From Halobaculum sp. MBLA0147 (GTDB taxonomy: Archaea > Halobacteriota > Halobacteria > Halobacteriales > Haloferacaceae): a DNA stretch of 64,000 nucleotides. Positions 24,436 through 33,285 of this stretch are shown here, piece after piece. The notes under the pieces are model-generated. The model was not told the origin of the DNA, did no database searches, and worked only from the letters and a program-made list of their open reading frames with translations. A program made the position numbers and the translations under genes. Where the stretch lies: positions 186,001 through 250,000 of the forward strand of contig NZ_JBGKAD010000003.1 of assembly GCF_041361345.1 (NCBI RefSeq). Reading direction: 5' to 3'. How positions within the stretch are numbered: the first letter of the stretch is position 1; every line of letters begins with the position of its first letter.

Positions 24436-26637
24436 TCACTCGACCGGCAGGACGACCACGTCGTCGACGGTGGTTGGGTCCGTCGCGACGGCCTCCTCGT
24501 GGACCAGGTCCCGTCCCGCCACCGGTGGCTCCAGCGCGACCTCGGCGACGCCCTCCGCGAAGTTGCAGACGACGACGAGTCCACTGGCCGCGTCGGCAGA
24601 CGGCTCCCCCTCCGCGCGGCGGTGGTACGCGACGACACGTTCGTCGTGGCCGGACACGACGTCGTAGTCGACGCGGTCCAGCGACGCCCGCGCTCGCAGT
24701 GCCGGCTCCTCGTGGCGGAGTTCGAACAGCCGCTCGTAGTGGGCCGTGAGCCGGTCGTCGGCGTGCTCCCAGTCCAACGCGTCGCGTCGACCGAGTTGAC
24801 CGAGCTCCTGGCCGGCGTACACCATCGGGGTGCCGGGCAGCGTCGCCAGCGCACCGGCAGCCGCGAACGCCGCCGGCTTCCCACACTTCGAGACGTACCG
24901 CGACTCGTCGTGGTTCTCCGCGTACAGCATGAACGAGGCGTGTTCGGGGAAGCCGATCCGGCGCCGCTCCGCGACGGCGTCCAACAGCGACGCGGTCGGC
25001 GCGTCGCCGGCACCCACCTCGCGGAGTTGGAACGCCGTCGTCGAGTCGAAGTGCGTGTCGAACAGCCCAGCCTGGAACTCGGGGATGTACGGGATGGTCT
25101 CGTCTAACAGCCAAAACTCCCCGTCGGCAGCCTTCACGCGGTCGTGGACCTCGCGCCAGAACCCGTTGGGAACCGCCCACGCCATGTCACAGCGGAAGCC
25201 GTCGACCAGCGGTGCCCACTCGTCGACCACGTCTAACAGGTGCCGGCGCACGTCCAGGGTGTCGAACTGGAAGTTGGCGATGTACTCCCACTCGAAGTAC
25301 GTCTCGGGCTCGCCGGTGTCTCGCCACTCGTACCAGTCGTAGTAGTCGCTGTCCGGATTCGGCGAGCCCTCGCCGACACCCCAGTGCTCGCCGTCCCCGT
25401 ACGCGTCCCGGAAGAACGGGTGGGCGCGGGCGGAGTGGTTACAGACCAAGTCGAAGATCACCCGCATCCCGCGGTCGTGGGCGGCGTCGATCAGTCGCTC
25501 GTAGTCCGCGCGCGTGCCGAGGTCGTCCGCGATGGCCAAGAAGTCCGTGATGTTGTAGCCGTGTGGCGCGTGGTCGTTCTGTAACACCGGCGTGAGCCAC
25601 AACACGTCGACGCCCAGTCGGTCGAGGTGGTCGAGTCGCTCCCGGATCCGGTCGAAGGCCCGCTCACCGGGTGCGGGTGGTGCAGAGTCGGTCGGGACCG
25701 CGCTCGGGTCCCCGGCCTCGGGTTCCTCGCCGGCGAAGGTGCGGACGTACACCTCGTAGATCACCGCGTCGAGCGCCCACTCTGGCGGGTCGTACGGGCG
25801 TTCGACACGCAAGTCGCCGCGTGCGTCGGCTGCGGCACGCGACTCCGAGCTGTCGTCAACGCGGAGGTCGATCTGGTCGGGCACACTGTAGCTGTCGCCG
25901 ACGGCGACCGCGTGGACGCGGAGTCGGCCTTCGACCGCCGAGCGTTGGAGCGTCAGCTCGCCGTCTTCGACACGGCCGAGATCGGCCACCGTCGTCCCCG
26001 CCGGTACGTCGCGGTCGTCGAGCAGGAACTCCACGCGTGCGTCGCTCGGCCCGTCGACCGCCGCGGCGATCGTCACGGTGTCGGCGTCGGCGGCACCACT
26101 CTCGTCGACTCCACTCGCCTCGTCGTCGGTGTCGGCGTCGGCGGCACCACTCTCGTCGACGCCACTCGCCTCGTCGTCGGTGTCGGACTCGCTGAACGTC
26201 GTGGTGACGGACAACTGGAGTCGCGGCCGTTCCGGCTCCGTCTCGTCGTCGAGCCGCGTCAGTCCCGATCCGGGGTCGGTCGGGTCCGCCTCCGAGGCGT
26301 CGGTGCCCGCCGGGACGGTGTGGTCCGCCGCAGTCGGTGGCTCCGTGCCGGAGTACTGCTGTCTCGTCGGCGCCTCTCCCGGTGCGTGCTCGGCACCGAA
26401 CACGCGGACGGTCTGGCGGTACGTCCCGGCCGGTGTCTCGTGGACGAAGACGTAGCGGCCGGCCGTGTCCGGCTCGACGTGGACGACCGGCGTGTCGCCG
26501 ACCGCGACGCTCGCTCCGTCCGGAGCGTCGTCGAGTCGCCAGCCGTACTCGTCGGCGGCGTCCGGGTCCGGGTCCCGCGGTGCGAGCTCCAACTCGTCGC
26601 CGACCGCGGCGAACAGCGGTGGGCCTGGGTGGTCCAT
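24436..26637 (-). CDS. GH13 alpha-amylase family enzyme
   Basis: 733 aa from ATG 26637, no signal peptide. The N-terminal 300 residues contain beta-sandwich-like segments resembling the accessory domains of cyclomaltodextrinase/neopullulanase-type enzymes, plus an acidic linker with a 17-residue duplication. The catalytic barrel starts near VIYEVYVRTFAGEE. GH13 regions are intact: DLVCNHSA (region I), DGFRCDMAW (nucleophile Asp), WLLDETIPY (acid/base Glu) and YAENHDESRY (third Asp). The C-terminal beta domain ends in VVVLPVE. It should hydrolyse internal alpha-1,4 bonds or cyclodextrins in the cytoplasm, complementing MalQ and the GH15 enzyme; the exact specificity cannot be read. Confidence 0.9.
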   Translation of the reverse strand: MDHPGPPLFAAVGDELELAPRDPDPDAADEYGWRLDDAPDGASVAVGDTPVVHVEPDTAGRYVFVHETPAGTYRQTVRVFGAEHAPGEAPTRQQYSGTEPPTAADHTVPAGTDASEADPTDPGSGLTRLDDETEPERPRLQLSVTTTFSESDTDDEASGVDESGAADADTDDEASGVDESGAADADTVTIAAAVDGPSDARVEFLLDDRDVPAGTTVADLGRVEDGELTLQRSAVEGRLRVHAVAVGDSYSVPDQIDLRVDDSSESRAAADARGDLRVERPYDPPEWALDAVIYEVYVRTFAGEEPEAGDPSAVPTDSAPPAPGERAFDRIRERLDHLDRLGVDVLWLTPVLQNDHAPHGYNITDFLAIADDLGTRADYERLIDAAHDRGMRVIFDLVCNHSARAHPFFRDAYGDGEHWGVGEGSPNPDSDYYDWYEWRDTGEPETYFEWEYIANFQFDTLDVRRHLLDVVDEWAPLVDGFRCDMAWAVPNGFWREVHDRVKAADGEFWLLDETIPYIPEFQAGLFDTHFDSTTAFQLREVGAGDAPTASLLDAVAERRRIGFPEHASFMLYAENHDESRYVSKCGKPAAFAAAGALATLPGTPMVYAGQELGQLGRRDALDWEHADDRLTAHYERLFELRHEEPALRARASLDRVDYDVVSGHDERVVAYHRRAEGEPSADAASGLVVVCNFAEGVAEVALEPPVAGRDLVHEEAVATDPTTVDDVVVLPVE
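26092..26194. repeat. 51-bp in-frame tandem duplication inside the GH13 gene
   Basis: Two nearly identical 51-bp units encode the 17-residue sequence DTDDEASGVDESGAADA twice, in the acidic linker preceding the catalytic barrel. The multiple-of-three unit keeps the frame, and such acidic linkers tolerate length change. Confidence 0.8.
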
Positions 26638-26808
26638 CGCGCCCCGATTCCGGGCGGAGGCTCTTGTGTCTTCCCCAGCCCGTCGTCGAGACTCGGCGGT
26701 GTGTCTCCGCCGACTCGCCCTCGACACTCGGTGCTCGCGACGGATCACAGTCCCAGCTCCCGAGAACGCGCCGCACCACTCAGGTGAGCGCCTCCCGCAC
26801 GACCGAGC

Positions 26809-27237
26809 ATGGACTACCTCGTCGCCGTCGACGGCTCGGACACCAGTCGGGACGCAGTCGGACACGCCTGCCGACTGGCGACGCGCTCGGACGGGGCCGT
26901 CGCCCCCGCCCACGCGATCGACCCGAGTTCCTACAGCGTCGCACAGGCACCCGGGTCCCCGGAGCGATCCGGGAGTCTGGAGGCGGCGACTGCCCGTGGA
27001 GAGGAGGTGCTCGCGGCCGCCGCCGAGCGCGTCGCGTCGAGCGCCGTCCCCGTCGCCGACACCCACCTCCGGTACGGCGACCCGGTCACGAAGCTCGCCG
27101 AGGTGGCGACCGAGGCTGGCTACGACGGCGTCGTCGTCGGCCACCGCGGCACCTCCGCCGAGTACGACCGCGTCCTCGGCAGCGTCGCCACCGGACTCGT
27201 CGGCCAGTGTGACGTGCCCGTCACGGTCGTCGGGTGA
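26809..27237 (+). CDS. Universal stress protein (UspA family)
   Basis: 142 aa from ATG 26809, a single Usp domain. The N-terminal beta strand with VAVDGSDTSRDA and the C-terminal ATP-binding signature GHRG...YDRVLGSVATGL (G-2x-G-9x-G-S/T type) are both present, so an ATP-binding Usp is likely. It is soluble and cytoplasmic. It is divergent from the GH13 amylase gene (171-base gap) and followed by an SDR gene in the same direction. Its specific role is unknown. Confidence 0.92.
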   Translation: MDYLVAVDGSDTSRDAVGHACRLATRSDGAVAPAHAIDPSSYSVAQAPGSPERSGSLEAATARGEEVLAAAAERVASSAVPVADTHLRYGDPVTKLAEVATEAGYDGVVVGHRGTSAEYDRVLGSVATGLVGQCDVPVTVVG

Positions 27238-27324
27238 CTGGGGAGAGCGCCGCAGGTCGCCTGCGAGATCTCGCTTGTCAGTCTCACGCGCGGTAGGGGA
27301 ACACTCTCCAGGCGACCGCCGGGA

Positions 27325-28146
27325 GTGGTGTGTGTGAGACGATTCGAGGACGCCGTCGCGTTGGTGACGGGCTCGACACACGGGATCGGACTGGCGATCG
27401 CACGGCGACTCGACGCGGAGGGGGCGTCGGTGGTCGTGAACGACGAGGGAGCACACGACGGGCCGGCCGTCGCGGCCGAGTTGGCCGACGCGATCTTCGT
27501 CGAGGCGGACGTGAGCGACGCGGCGGCCGTCGAGCGACTGGTCGAAGAGGCGGTCGCGGAGTACGGCCGCGTCGACGTGTTGTGCAACGTCGTCGGCGAC
27601 GGCGGTCACGAGTACCTCTTCGAGTCCGACCCGGAGACGTGGCGCGAGACGTTCGACACCAGCGTCCGCAGCGCGTGGCTCGCGACGAAGCACGCGCTCC
27701 CGGCGATGCCGGGGGGCGGCAGCGTCGTCAACGTCTCCTCGACGAACGCGGCCCGCACCGTCCCGAACTTCTTCCCGTACAACGTCGCGAAGTCCGCCGT
27801 CGACGGCTTGACACGCGCGATGGCCGTCGAACTCGGACCACTCGGGATCACCACCAACGCCGTCCAACCCGGCGCGATCTACTTAGACGACCCGGACGAC
27901 GAGGAACTGCGACAGGACCCGCCCGTCGACCCACTCGGGCGGTGGGGTCGTCCGGAGGACGTTGCCGGCGTGGTCGCGTTCCTCGCGAGCGACGACGCGG
28001 CGTACGTCACCGGCGTCTCGGTGCCGGTCGACGCCGGCCGGTCGGCCGCGCTCTCGCAGGGCCAGCAGGCCGGCGAGGCACCGACGTGGGACGACGTCCC
28101 GACTGGAGAGTCCAGACCAGCGGGGGCGAGGACGGACGAGGAGTGA
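27325..28146 (+). CDS. Short-chain dehydrogenase/reductase (SDR)
   Basis: NAD(P)-dependent oxidoreductase of about 270 aa. Conserved classical SDR motifs are TGSTHGIG (dinucleotide binding), the CNVVG segment, the catalytic Ser in VNVSSTNAA, the YNVAK (YxxxK) pair and the PG(A)I substrate-loop region NAVQPGAIY. The closest general class is FabG/glucose-1-dehydrogenase type; the substrate cannot be read from sequence. The start is ambiguous: GTG at 27325, 27328 or 27334 all fit, and 27334 (VRRFEDAVALVTG) would place the Rossmann strand at the usual distance. The acidic C-terminal 30 residues are an extension. Confidence 0.88.
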   Translation: MVCVRRFEDAVALVTGSTHGIGLAIARRLDAEGASVVVNDEGAHDGPAVAAELADAIFVEADVSDAAAVERLVEEAVAEYGRVDVLCNVVGDGGHEYLFESDPETWRETFDTSVRSAWLATKHALPAMPGGGSVVNVSSTNAARTVPNFFPYNVAKSAVDGLTRAMAVELGPLGITTNAVQPGAIYLDDPDDEELRQDPPVDPLGRWGRPEDVAGVVAFLASDDAAYVTGVSVPVDAGRSAALSQGQQAGEAPTWDDVPTGESRPAGARTDEE

Positions 28147-28319
28147 CGACGCCGACGGTGTCTCTCGGCCGCCGAGGTCCCGTCGTGGCGGCGAGACACG
28201 CTTGGGCCACAGTGTGACCGTGCCGACACGACTCTCGCCGGTCACGTCGGGTCGACGAGACGTGTGGGTCGCGGCCGTCGCGACCACGGTCGATTCGAGG
28301 AAGGAGGGGCCGGCACGTC

Positions 28320-28613
28320 TCAGTCCGCGGAGACGCCGGGATCGCTCGTCGTCCCGGCACGTCGCGGCGTCGCCGTCGCGAACCGGTACAGTCCCCACAC
28401 GAGGAGGACGACCAGTGCGCCGACGATCAGTCCGGTGCGGATCGTCGGATCTACCGCCGGTTGTGCGATCACCTCACCCGCGTCGTTCTTCAGCGGCACC
28501 GGGCTGTAGGGCTTCCCGGCCAGGATCTCGACGGTCCCGAGGCCGACGGTCGCCACCAGCGCCAGTGCGCCGCTCAGTCCGATCGCCGCCGTGTCGATCG
28601 TGTCGTAGCTCAT
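28320..28613 (-). CDS. Small two-TM membrane protein downstream of doxX
   Basis: 97 aa from ATG 28613. Two hydrophobic helices (about 11-30 and 60-80) flank a loop containing PYSPVPLKNDAGEVIAQP. A short basic segment and a Ser/Gly tail end the protein. It begins 13 bases after the DoxX gene stops, on the same strand, so the two are almost certainly one transcript. It could be an accessory subunit of the DoxX-type membrane protein. The function is unknown. Confidence 0.8.
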   Translation of the reverse strand: MSYDTIDTAAIGLSGALALVATVGLGTVEILAGKPYSPVPLKNDAGEVIAQPAVDPTIRTGLIVGALVVLLVWGLYRFATATPRRAGTTSDPGVSAD

Positions 28614-28626
28614 GATCCGTCACCTC

Positions 28627-29151
28627 TCACCCGAGTAGGTACCGCAACCGCGGATTGTTCTCGACGAGTGCGGTGCGTTCGAGGACGGCGTCGAGTCCGT
28701 AGTGGCGCCCCGCCGCGAACACCATCAGCGTCGCGAACAGGAGCAGCCCCATGAAGTCTGAGTTCACCAGCCCGTGGGAGAACCCGGCGTTGCCGACCCA
28801 GAACAGGGTCATGAAGAACACCCCGAAGAACGAGGCCAGCCGCACCAGGACGCCGGCCATCAGGCCCAGCCCGATGGCCGTCTCGCCGAGTGGGACCCCC
28901 GCCTGGATCAGCGGTGCGAGGTGTTCACCCATCAACACCGGGAGCGGTCCCAGTGCCGTCCCGGTCATGTTCTTCAGGTAGACGGGGCCGTAGGTGAACG
29001 CCAGCCCGTCCTCGAGCAGCTTCGTCACGCCGGCGTGGAAGAACCACCACCCGGTGACGAGTCTGAGGAACGCGAGCCAGTAGCTCGCCAACTGCCCGCC
29101 CACGTCGAACTCGAACGCGTCCGCCAGTGGGTTCGCCGCCTGTGTGGACAT
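28627..29151 (-). CDS. DoxX-family membrane protein
   Basis: 174 aa from ATG 29151 with four hydrophobic helices. DoxX-type signatures are WLAFLRLVTGWWFFHAGVTK near the N-terminus, the GETAIGLGLMAGVLVRLASFFG helix and LLLFATLMVFAAGRHYGLD. DoxX proteins are membrane subunits associated with quinone or thiosulfate oxidation in some archaea and with redox stress complexes in bacteria; here the role is not defined. It is the first gene of a two-gene operon with its own promoter (TATA box at 29192-29199). Confidence 0.88.
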   Translation of the reverse strand: MSTQAANPLADAFEFDVGGQLASYWLAFLRLVTGWWFFHAGVTKLLEDGLAFTYGPVYLKNMTGTALGPLPVLMGEHLAPLIQAGVPLGETAIGLGLMAGVLVRLASFFGVFFMTLFWVGNAGFSHGLVNSDFMGLLLFATLMVFAAGRHYGLDAVLERTALVENNPRLRYLLG

Positions 29152-29191
29152 CGTCTGTCACCTCACACCTACGAGTCTGTCCGGACGGAGC

Positions 29192-29199
29192 CTATAAAC
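29192..29199 (-). promoter_or_regulatory. TATA box of the doxX operon
   Basis: The minus strand reads GGTTTATAGG across this position, about 41-48 bases upstream of the doxX ATG. A start site about 25 bases downstream leaves a 5' UTR of roughly 15-20 bases. It is the strongest TATA element in this divergent intergenic region. Confidence 0.65.
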
Positions 29200-29332
29200 C
29201 GGGGGCAGTTCCCAACCCCTGGTTCGCGTTCCCAGCCGCCGGGAGTCGGACCGTCGTGGGTCGGCGCGTCTCACTACAGCCGTCGGCTACGGAGATACGA
29301 GAAGTGAAGTGTCGCGCCCCCGTGTGTCCCGT

Positions 29333-31246
29333 ATGTCCGACGGCGACGGGTCGCTCGACGACCTCCGCGAACACGCCGAGCGGCCGATGTTGTACCTCGC
29401 CCGCGAGTACGGCGGTGGGTACACCCTCGAGCTCCTGTTGGGTGGTGTCACCACAGTCCTCTCGGCGGCGCTGTTCTCCGTCCCCGCGTTCGTCCTCGGG
29501 GTCGCACTCGACGCACTGTTCACGAACGAACGCCCGTTCACCCTCCCGCTGGTGCCCGAGGCGTGGATCCCGCCGACGGCCACCGGCCAGTTCTGGCTCA
29601 CCGTCGGCATCGTCACCGGCTCGTTCCTGTTGGCCGCCGTGTCCGGGTACCTCCGCGGGTGGGCGCTCAACCGCGTCGCACAGGACGTGCAACACGACGT
29701 GCGGACGGACACCTACGAGGAGATGCAGACCCAGCGGCTCGCCTTCTTCGACGACCACAAGACCGGTGAGATCATGTCCGTGCTGAACAACGACGTGAAC
29801 CAACTGGAGTCGTTCCTCTCGCAGGACCTCCAACAGGGCGTCCGGATCGTCGTCACCTCGCTCACCATCGGCGCGATCACCCTGTGGCTCAACTGGCGAC
29901 TCGCGCTCGTCACCCTGACGATGGTGCCGATGTTGGGGTACGCCTCCTACCGCTTCCAGAACGCCATCGAGCCGAAGTACGGCGAGGTGCGCTCGTCCGT
30001 CGGGCGACTCAACGCCCGGCTGGAGAACAGCATCGGCGGGATCACCGTGATCAAGGCGTTCGGTCGCGAGGCGTACGAGGCCGACCGGGTCGCCGACGCC
30101 TCCGACGACTACCGGAGTGCCAACTGGGACGCGATCCGCACCCGGATCAAGTTCTTCCCCGCGCTCGTCGTGATCACCGCCTTCGGCTACGGCGTCACGT
30201 TCACGCTCGGCGGCTACGCGTACCTCTTCGGCGGCACTGCCGGGGCGCCCGCCGTCGTCGCCTTCTTCGCGGCCGGCCTCTCTGCGGGGACGCTGGTCAC
30301 CTTCCTCCTGTACGCCCGCCGGCTGATGTACCCGATGCGGCAGTTCGGACAGGTGTTGAACAACTACCAGTACGCCTACTCGGCGGCCGAGCGGATCGTC
30401 GGGCTCCTGCGGGAACCCGATCAGATTCCCGACCGCGACGACGGGGTCGAACTCGACACGGTCGCCGGCGCGGTGTCGTACGAGGACGTCTCCTTCGCCT
30501 ACGAGAACGCCGACGAGACGACGATCGACGACGTGAGTCTCGAGGTGGAGCCGGGCGAGACCGTCGGCTTGGTCGGGCCGACGGGTGCCGGGAAGACGAC
30601 ACTGATCAAGCTCCTGATGCGGCTGTACGACGCCGACGAGGGGACGATCCGGCTCGACGGCCACGACGTACGCGACGTGCGTCTCGACAGTCTCCGGGAG
30701 CACTTGGGGTACGTCTCCCAGGAGCCGTTCCTCTTCGGCGGCACCGTCCGCGAGAACGTCGCCTACGGGCAGACGGAGGTGACCGACGCGGAGTTGGAGA
30801 CGGCACTCCGGCGGGCCGGCGCGTGGGAGTTCGTCTCGGAGTTGGACGACGGCGTCGAGACGACGGTCGGGGAGCGGGGCGTGAAGCTCTCGGGTGGACA
30901 ACGCCAGCGGCTGGCGATCGCGCGGGCCATCCTGGAGGACCCGTCGATCCTCGTGTTGGACGAGGCGACGAGTCACGTCGACAACGAGACGGAGGTGGTG
31001 ATCCAACAGAACGTCGCGGACACGCTCGCCGAGCGGACGACGTTCGTGATCGCCCACCGGCTCTCGACGGTGCGTGACGCCGACCGGATCGTCGTCTTGG
31101 ACGACGGCCACGTCGCCGAGACGGGCACCCACGAGGAGTTGCTGGGGGCCGACGGGCTGTACGCCGACCTCTGGAGCGTCCAGGTGGGCGAGGTGGAGTC
31201 GCTCCCGGACGGGTTCGTCGAGCGCAACCTCGCGACGGACGACTGA
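29333..31246 (+). CDS. ABC transporter, fused permease-ATPase (exporter type)
   Basis: 637 aa from ATG 29333. An N-terminal membrane domain with six helices (about residues 25-330; for example LLLGGVTTVLSAALFSVPAFVLG and the YLRGWALNRVAQDVQHDVR coupling region) is followed by a nucleotide-binding domain. The latter shows Walker A GPTGAGKTT, Q-loop VSQEPFLFG, signature LSGGQRQRLAIARA, Walker B ILVLDEATS and H-loop IAHRLS. It is a half-transporter that should homodimerise and export a lipid, drug or peptide. The substrate is unknown. It is divergent from the doxX operon. Confidence 0.93.
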   Translation: MSDGDGSLDDLREHAERPMLYLAREYGGGYTLELLLGGVTTVLSAALFSVPAFVLGVALDALFTNERPFTLPLVPEAWIPPTATGQFWLTVGIVTGSFLLAAVSGYLRGWALNRVAQDVQHDVRTDTYEEMQTQRLAFFDDHKTGEIMSVLNNDVNQLESFLSQDLQQGVRIVVTSLTIGAITLWLNWRLALVTLTMVPMLGYASYRFQNAIEPKYGEVRSSVGRLNARLENSIGGITVIKAFGREAYEADRVADASDDYRSANWDAIRTRIKFFPALVVITAFGYGVTFTLGGYAYLFGGTAGAPAVVAFFAAGLSAGTLVTFLLYARRLMYPMRQFGQVLNNYQYAYSAAERIVGLLREPDQIPDRDDGVELDTVAGAVSYEDVSFAYENADETTIDDVSLEVEPGETVGLVGPTGAGKTTLIKLLMRLYDADEGTIRLDGHDVRDVRLDSLREHLGYVSQEPFLFGGTVRENVAYGQTEVTDAELETALRRAGAWEFVSELDDGVETTVGERGVKLSGGQRQRLAIARAILEDPSILVLDEATSHVDNETEVVIQQNVADTLAERTTFVIAHRLSTVRDADRIVVLDDGHVAETGTHEELLGADGLYADLWSVQVGEVESLPDGFVERNLATDD

Positions 31247-31340
31247 GCGGTCGGAACACCGCGACGGACGAGCGAGCGACCGGGCCATCACGACGGACGG
31301 CCGACACGGGGGCGGATTCGATCCGGTCCAGTCGCCTCTC

Positions 31341-31583
31341 TCAGATCGACCGTCGGTTCCAGTACCGTACCGTCCGCTTGAAGTACGCGTACGCACCCAA
31401 CAGCGCGGGTACCAGTGGGATCGCCACCGCGACTGGTGTCGGCAGCGGCGAGACGCTCCCGAGCCAGAACCCGAACGCGCCCGCGCCGACGACGAACGCG
31501 ACGAACAGCCCGGTGACCAGCAGGTCCAGCGCCGCTCTGACGTAGGAGTTCGTCGTCGGGCCGCCGGCCGTCACGCCTCTCAC
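31341..31583 (-). CDS. Small two-TM membrane protein
   Basis: About 80 aa with two hydrophobic helices (LLVTGLFVAFVVGAGAFGF and VAVAIPLVPALLGAYAYF) and a basic C-terminus (KRTVRYWNRRSI). Possible starts are GTG 31583, GTG 31574 and TTG 31601; 31583 is chosen as a compromise. No family recognised. It lies between the ABC exporter and a TnpB element. Confidence 0.55.
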   Translation of the reverse strand: MRGVTAGGPTTNSYVRAALDLLVTGLFVAFVVGAGAFGFWLGSVSPLPTPVAVAIPLVPALLGAYAYFKRTVRYWNRRSI

Positions 31584-31667
31584 ACTGGACCGGCGAGTCA
31601 AATCTCTGACGCCGGGGGATTGCGTTCACACTGCGTCGGAGGCGTGGATCGGAGACACGTCTCGCCC

Positions 31668-31800
31668 TTGACATCCTCTCACCCCTGAAGGGGTGGGATT
31701 CCTCCGGTAGGGATGTTCGACCTATCGACCCACGGAGGCAACTTTCCCGTTGCTGGTACTCTGGTTTGTGCGTTCCTCGTTGGGACTTGCCCTCTCGGGA
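31668..31800 (-). ncRNA. Putative omega RNA of tnpB element 1
   Basis: By analogy with characterised TnpB systems, the 3' end of tnpB plus the terminal hairpin (minus strand, 31698 down to 31680) should form the scaffold ending at the element boundary near 31668. The guide would then be read from flanking DNA, starting GGGCGAGACGTGTCTC (minus strand from 31667). The position is inferred from element structure; no transcript evidence is available. Confidence 0.4.
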
Positions 31801-33023
31801 GAGTGTGGTCGCTCCGACCAATCGTGGTCGTCCCACATGAGGCGCACAGGCCGTGCCATCGACCCTGCTTCGAACGCTGTGTCAGTCTCTTGTTTGAGGA
31901 ACGTCCGGGAGGCGTCCAAATCGGCGTGACCCTCGTATCCACACGAACACCGGAACACGTCACCACGACGCTTCGTCTCCAATCGCTCACCACACGCGAC
32001 ACACATTGCCGTCGTGAACGCTTCCGACCGAACCTCGACCGAAATACCGAACTCCTCGGCGGTCGTGGCGAGACGGTCGACGAACGAGCGATACGCCCAG
32101 AACTGGTGGGTTTTCTCGTTCACTCGCGCCGACCAGTGGTCCGACAGCACGTCGGTGAGGTCGCCCACGTACACGGTGGCAACGCCCTCGTCGTACAGTC
32201 GGTCCATCAGGTCACGCACGAGTGCGTCCTGTGCGTGGTCGCGCCGCCGTGTCCGCTTGCGGTACAGGCGTCGAATTCGGCGACTACTGTACCGTCCCTC
32301 GCGGAGCTTCGACTGTAGACGGGCGATTTCTTCGGTGGTTTCTCGAAAGTCGGCGAACAGGTCACGTCCCTCGTAGAGGTACTGTTGACCGGTCGTGGTC
32401 GTACAGGCGACGAGGTTGTTCGCGCCCACATCCAAGGCAGCCGATTCCTCGGCTCGTGGTGAATCCTGTCGAGAATCGGGTACTGTGACAGGGTGAAAGG
32501 CCCTGAACGTGTCGCTCACCTCATCGTAGTACAGTTCCAACCGGCCGTGTTCGCCCTCCCATTTGGGGTCGCCAGTGACTTCGAGGCGCAGGCGCTCGTG
32601 GTAGCCAAGCCCGTACTCGTCTTTGAGGTCTCGGCCGACAGGGATTTCGAGCCGACTCCGCTCACCGATTTCGAGGGTGTACTGGTCGTTGCGGATGTAC
32701 GTCTGCAGTTCTCGACCATCTTCCTCGTTGCCCCAGTATCCCGGCGGGGCGGTGTCCTCGCCATCCTCGCGGGCAGCGAAGAACGACCGCCACGCTTCGC
32801 TGTTTTTGCGGATGACCTGTTGAGCGGTGGCAGAGCCGAGAACACCAACGTACTGTTTGCGGTAGTCGGCGGTGTCCCACACGCTTTCGCCGTCGAAGAA
32901 GTTCTGGCGACGTTCGTAGTTGAGCTGGTTCCAGAGACTGGCAGAGGCGTCCAACAACTCGCGGAGCAGTTGCTCACCGTCTGCTGTGAGCGGTCTGACC
33001 GCGAACGTGTTGGTCCGCCTCAC
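31722..33023 (-). CDS. tnpB: TnpB RNA-guided nuclease-like protein (IS1341 type)
   Basis: 433 aa from GTG 33023. The RuvC-like domain shows motif I in [15 protein letters not shown], a second acidic block in [20 protein letters not shown] (an Asp-containing form where many TnpBs have Glu) and the third Asp in [13 protein letters not shown] zinc finger with CVACG...CSCG lies between them. The N-terminal domain (residues 1-195) includes the [10 protein letters not shown] and [12 protein letters not shown] segments of this haloarchaeal group. TnpB proteins of the superfamily are RNA-guided DNA endonucleases using a 3'-derived omega RNA; activity here is inferred. Base composition is less GC-rich than its neighbours. 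Confidence 0.92.
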   Translation of the reverse strand: MRRTNTFAVRPLTADGEQLLRELLDASASLWNQLNYERRQNFFDGESVWDTADYRKQYVGVLGSATAQQVIRKNSEAWRSFFAAREDGEDTAPPGYWGNEEDGRELQTYIRNDQYTLEIGERSRLEIPVGRDLKDEYGLGYHERLRLEVTGDPKWEGEHGRLELYYDEVSDTFRAFHPVTVPDSRQDSPRAEESAALDVGANNLVACTTTTGQQYLYEGRDLFADFRETTEEIARLQSKLREGRYSSRRIRRLYRKRTRRRDHAQDALVRDLMDRLYDEGVATVYVGDLTDVLSDHWSARVNEKTHQFWAYRSFVDRLATTAEEFGISVEVRSEAFTTAMCVACGERLETKRRGDVFRCSCGYEGHADLDASRTFLKQETDTAFEAGSMARPVRLMWDDHDWSERPHSPERASPNEERTNQSTSNGKVASVGR

Positions 33024-33067
33024 GACAACAGACTCTTACCGCTCTATGACTAAAGGTCTTTTGGACG

Positions 33068-33214
33068 ATGAGACCAAATATCGACATCAGTCACACGCTG
33101 GCTGGTCGGGTGAAGGATTACAAAGAGGCTGCCGACCTGGACAGTCTGAGCGAGGCGTACCAGGAAGTGATCGAGGCAGGGGTAGAGGCGGTGGAACATC
33201 CAGACGAGTCGTAG
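33068..33214 (+). CDS. 48-aa accessory protein divergent from tnpB, RHH-like
   Basis: ATG 33068 to TAG 33212-33214, beginning MRPNIDISHTLAGRVKDY and containing LSEAYQEVIEAGVEA. It starts 45 bases from the divergent tnpB start and lies wholly within the element. The short beta-like N-terminus followed by two helices resembles ribbon-helix-helix DNA-binding proteins. Small genes of this look accompany tnpB in other haloarchaeal elements (from memory). It could repress the shared promoter or assist TnpB; this is inference. Confidence 0.7.
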   Translation: MRPNIDISHTLAGRVKDYKEAADLDSLSEAYQEVIEAGVEAVEHPDES

Positions 33215-33285
33215 TGCGGTGGGGTACTGCGCTGTGTTGTCGCTTACACCCACCCCTGAAGGGGTGGGCTTCCGCTCGCTACGTG

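Larger units (their letters stand above)
31668..33280 (-). mobile_element. IS1341-type (IS200/IS605 superfamily) tnpB element 1
   Basis: A tnpB gene on the minus strand is bounded by two GC hairpins of the form CACCCCTGAAGGGGTG: near 31680-31698 at the tnpB 3' side and near 33252-33270 at the 5' side. The 3' end on the minus strand reads ...GGGGTGAGAGGATGTCAA, ending at 31668, a form familiar from haloarchaeal IS1341 elements. No tnpA transposase is present. A divergent 48-aa gene sits at the 5' end. The element lies just downstream of the tyrosine-recombinase stop codon. The exact right boundary (33265-33285) is uncertain. Confidence 0.8.
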
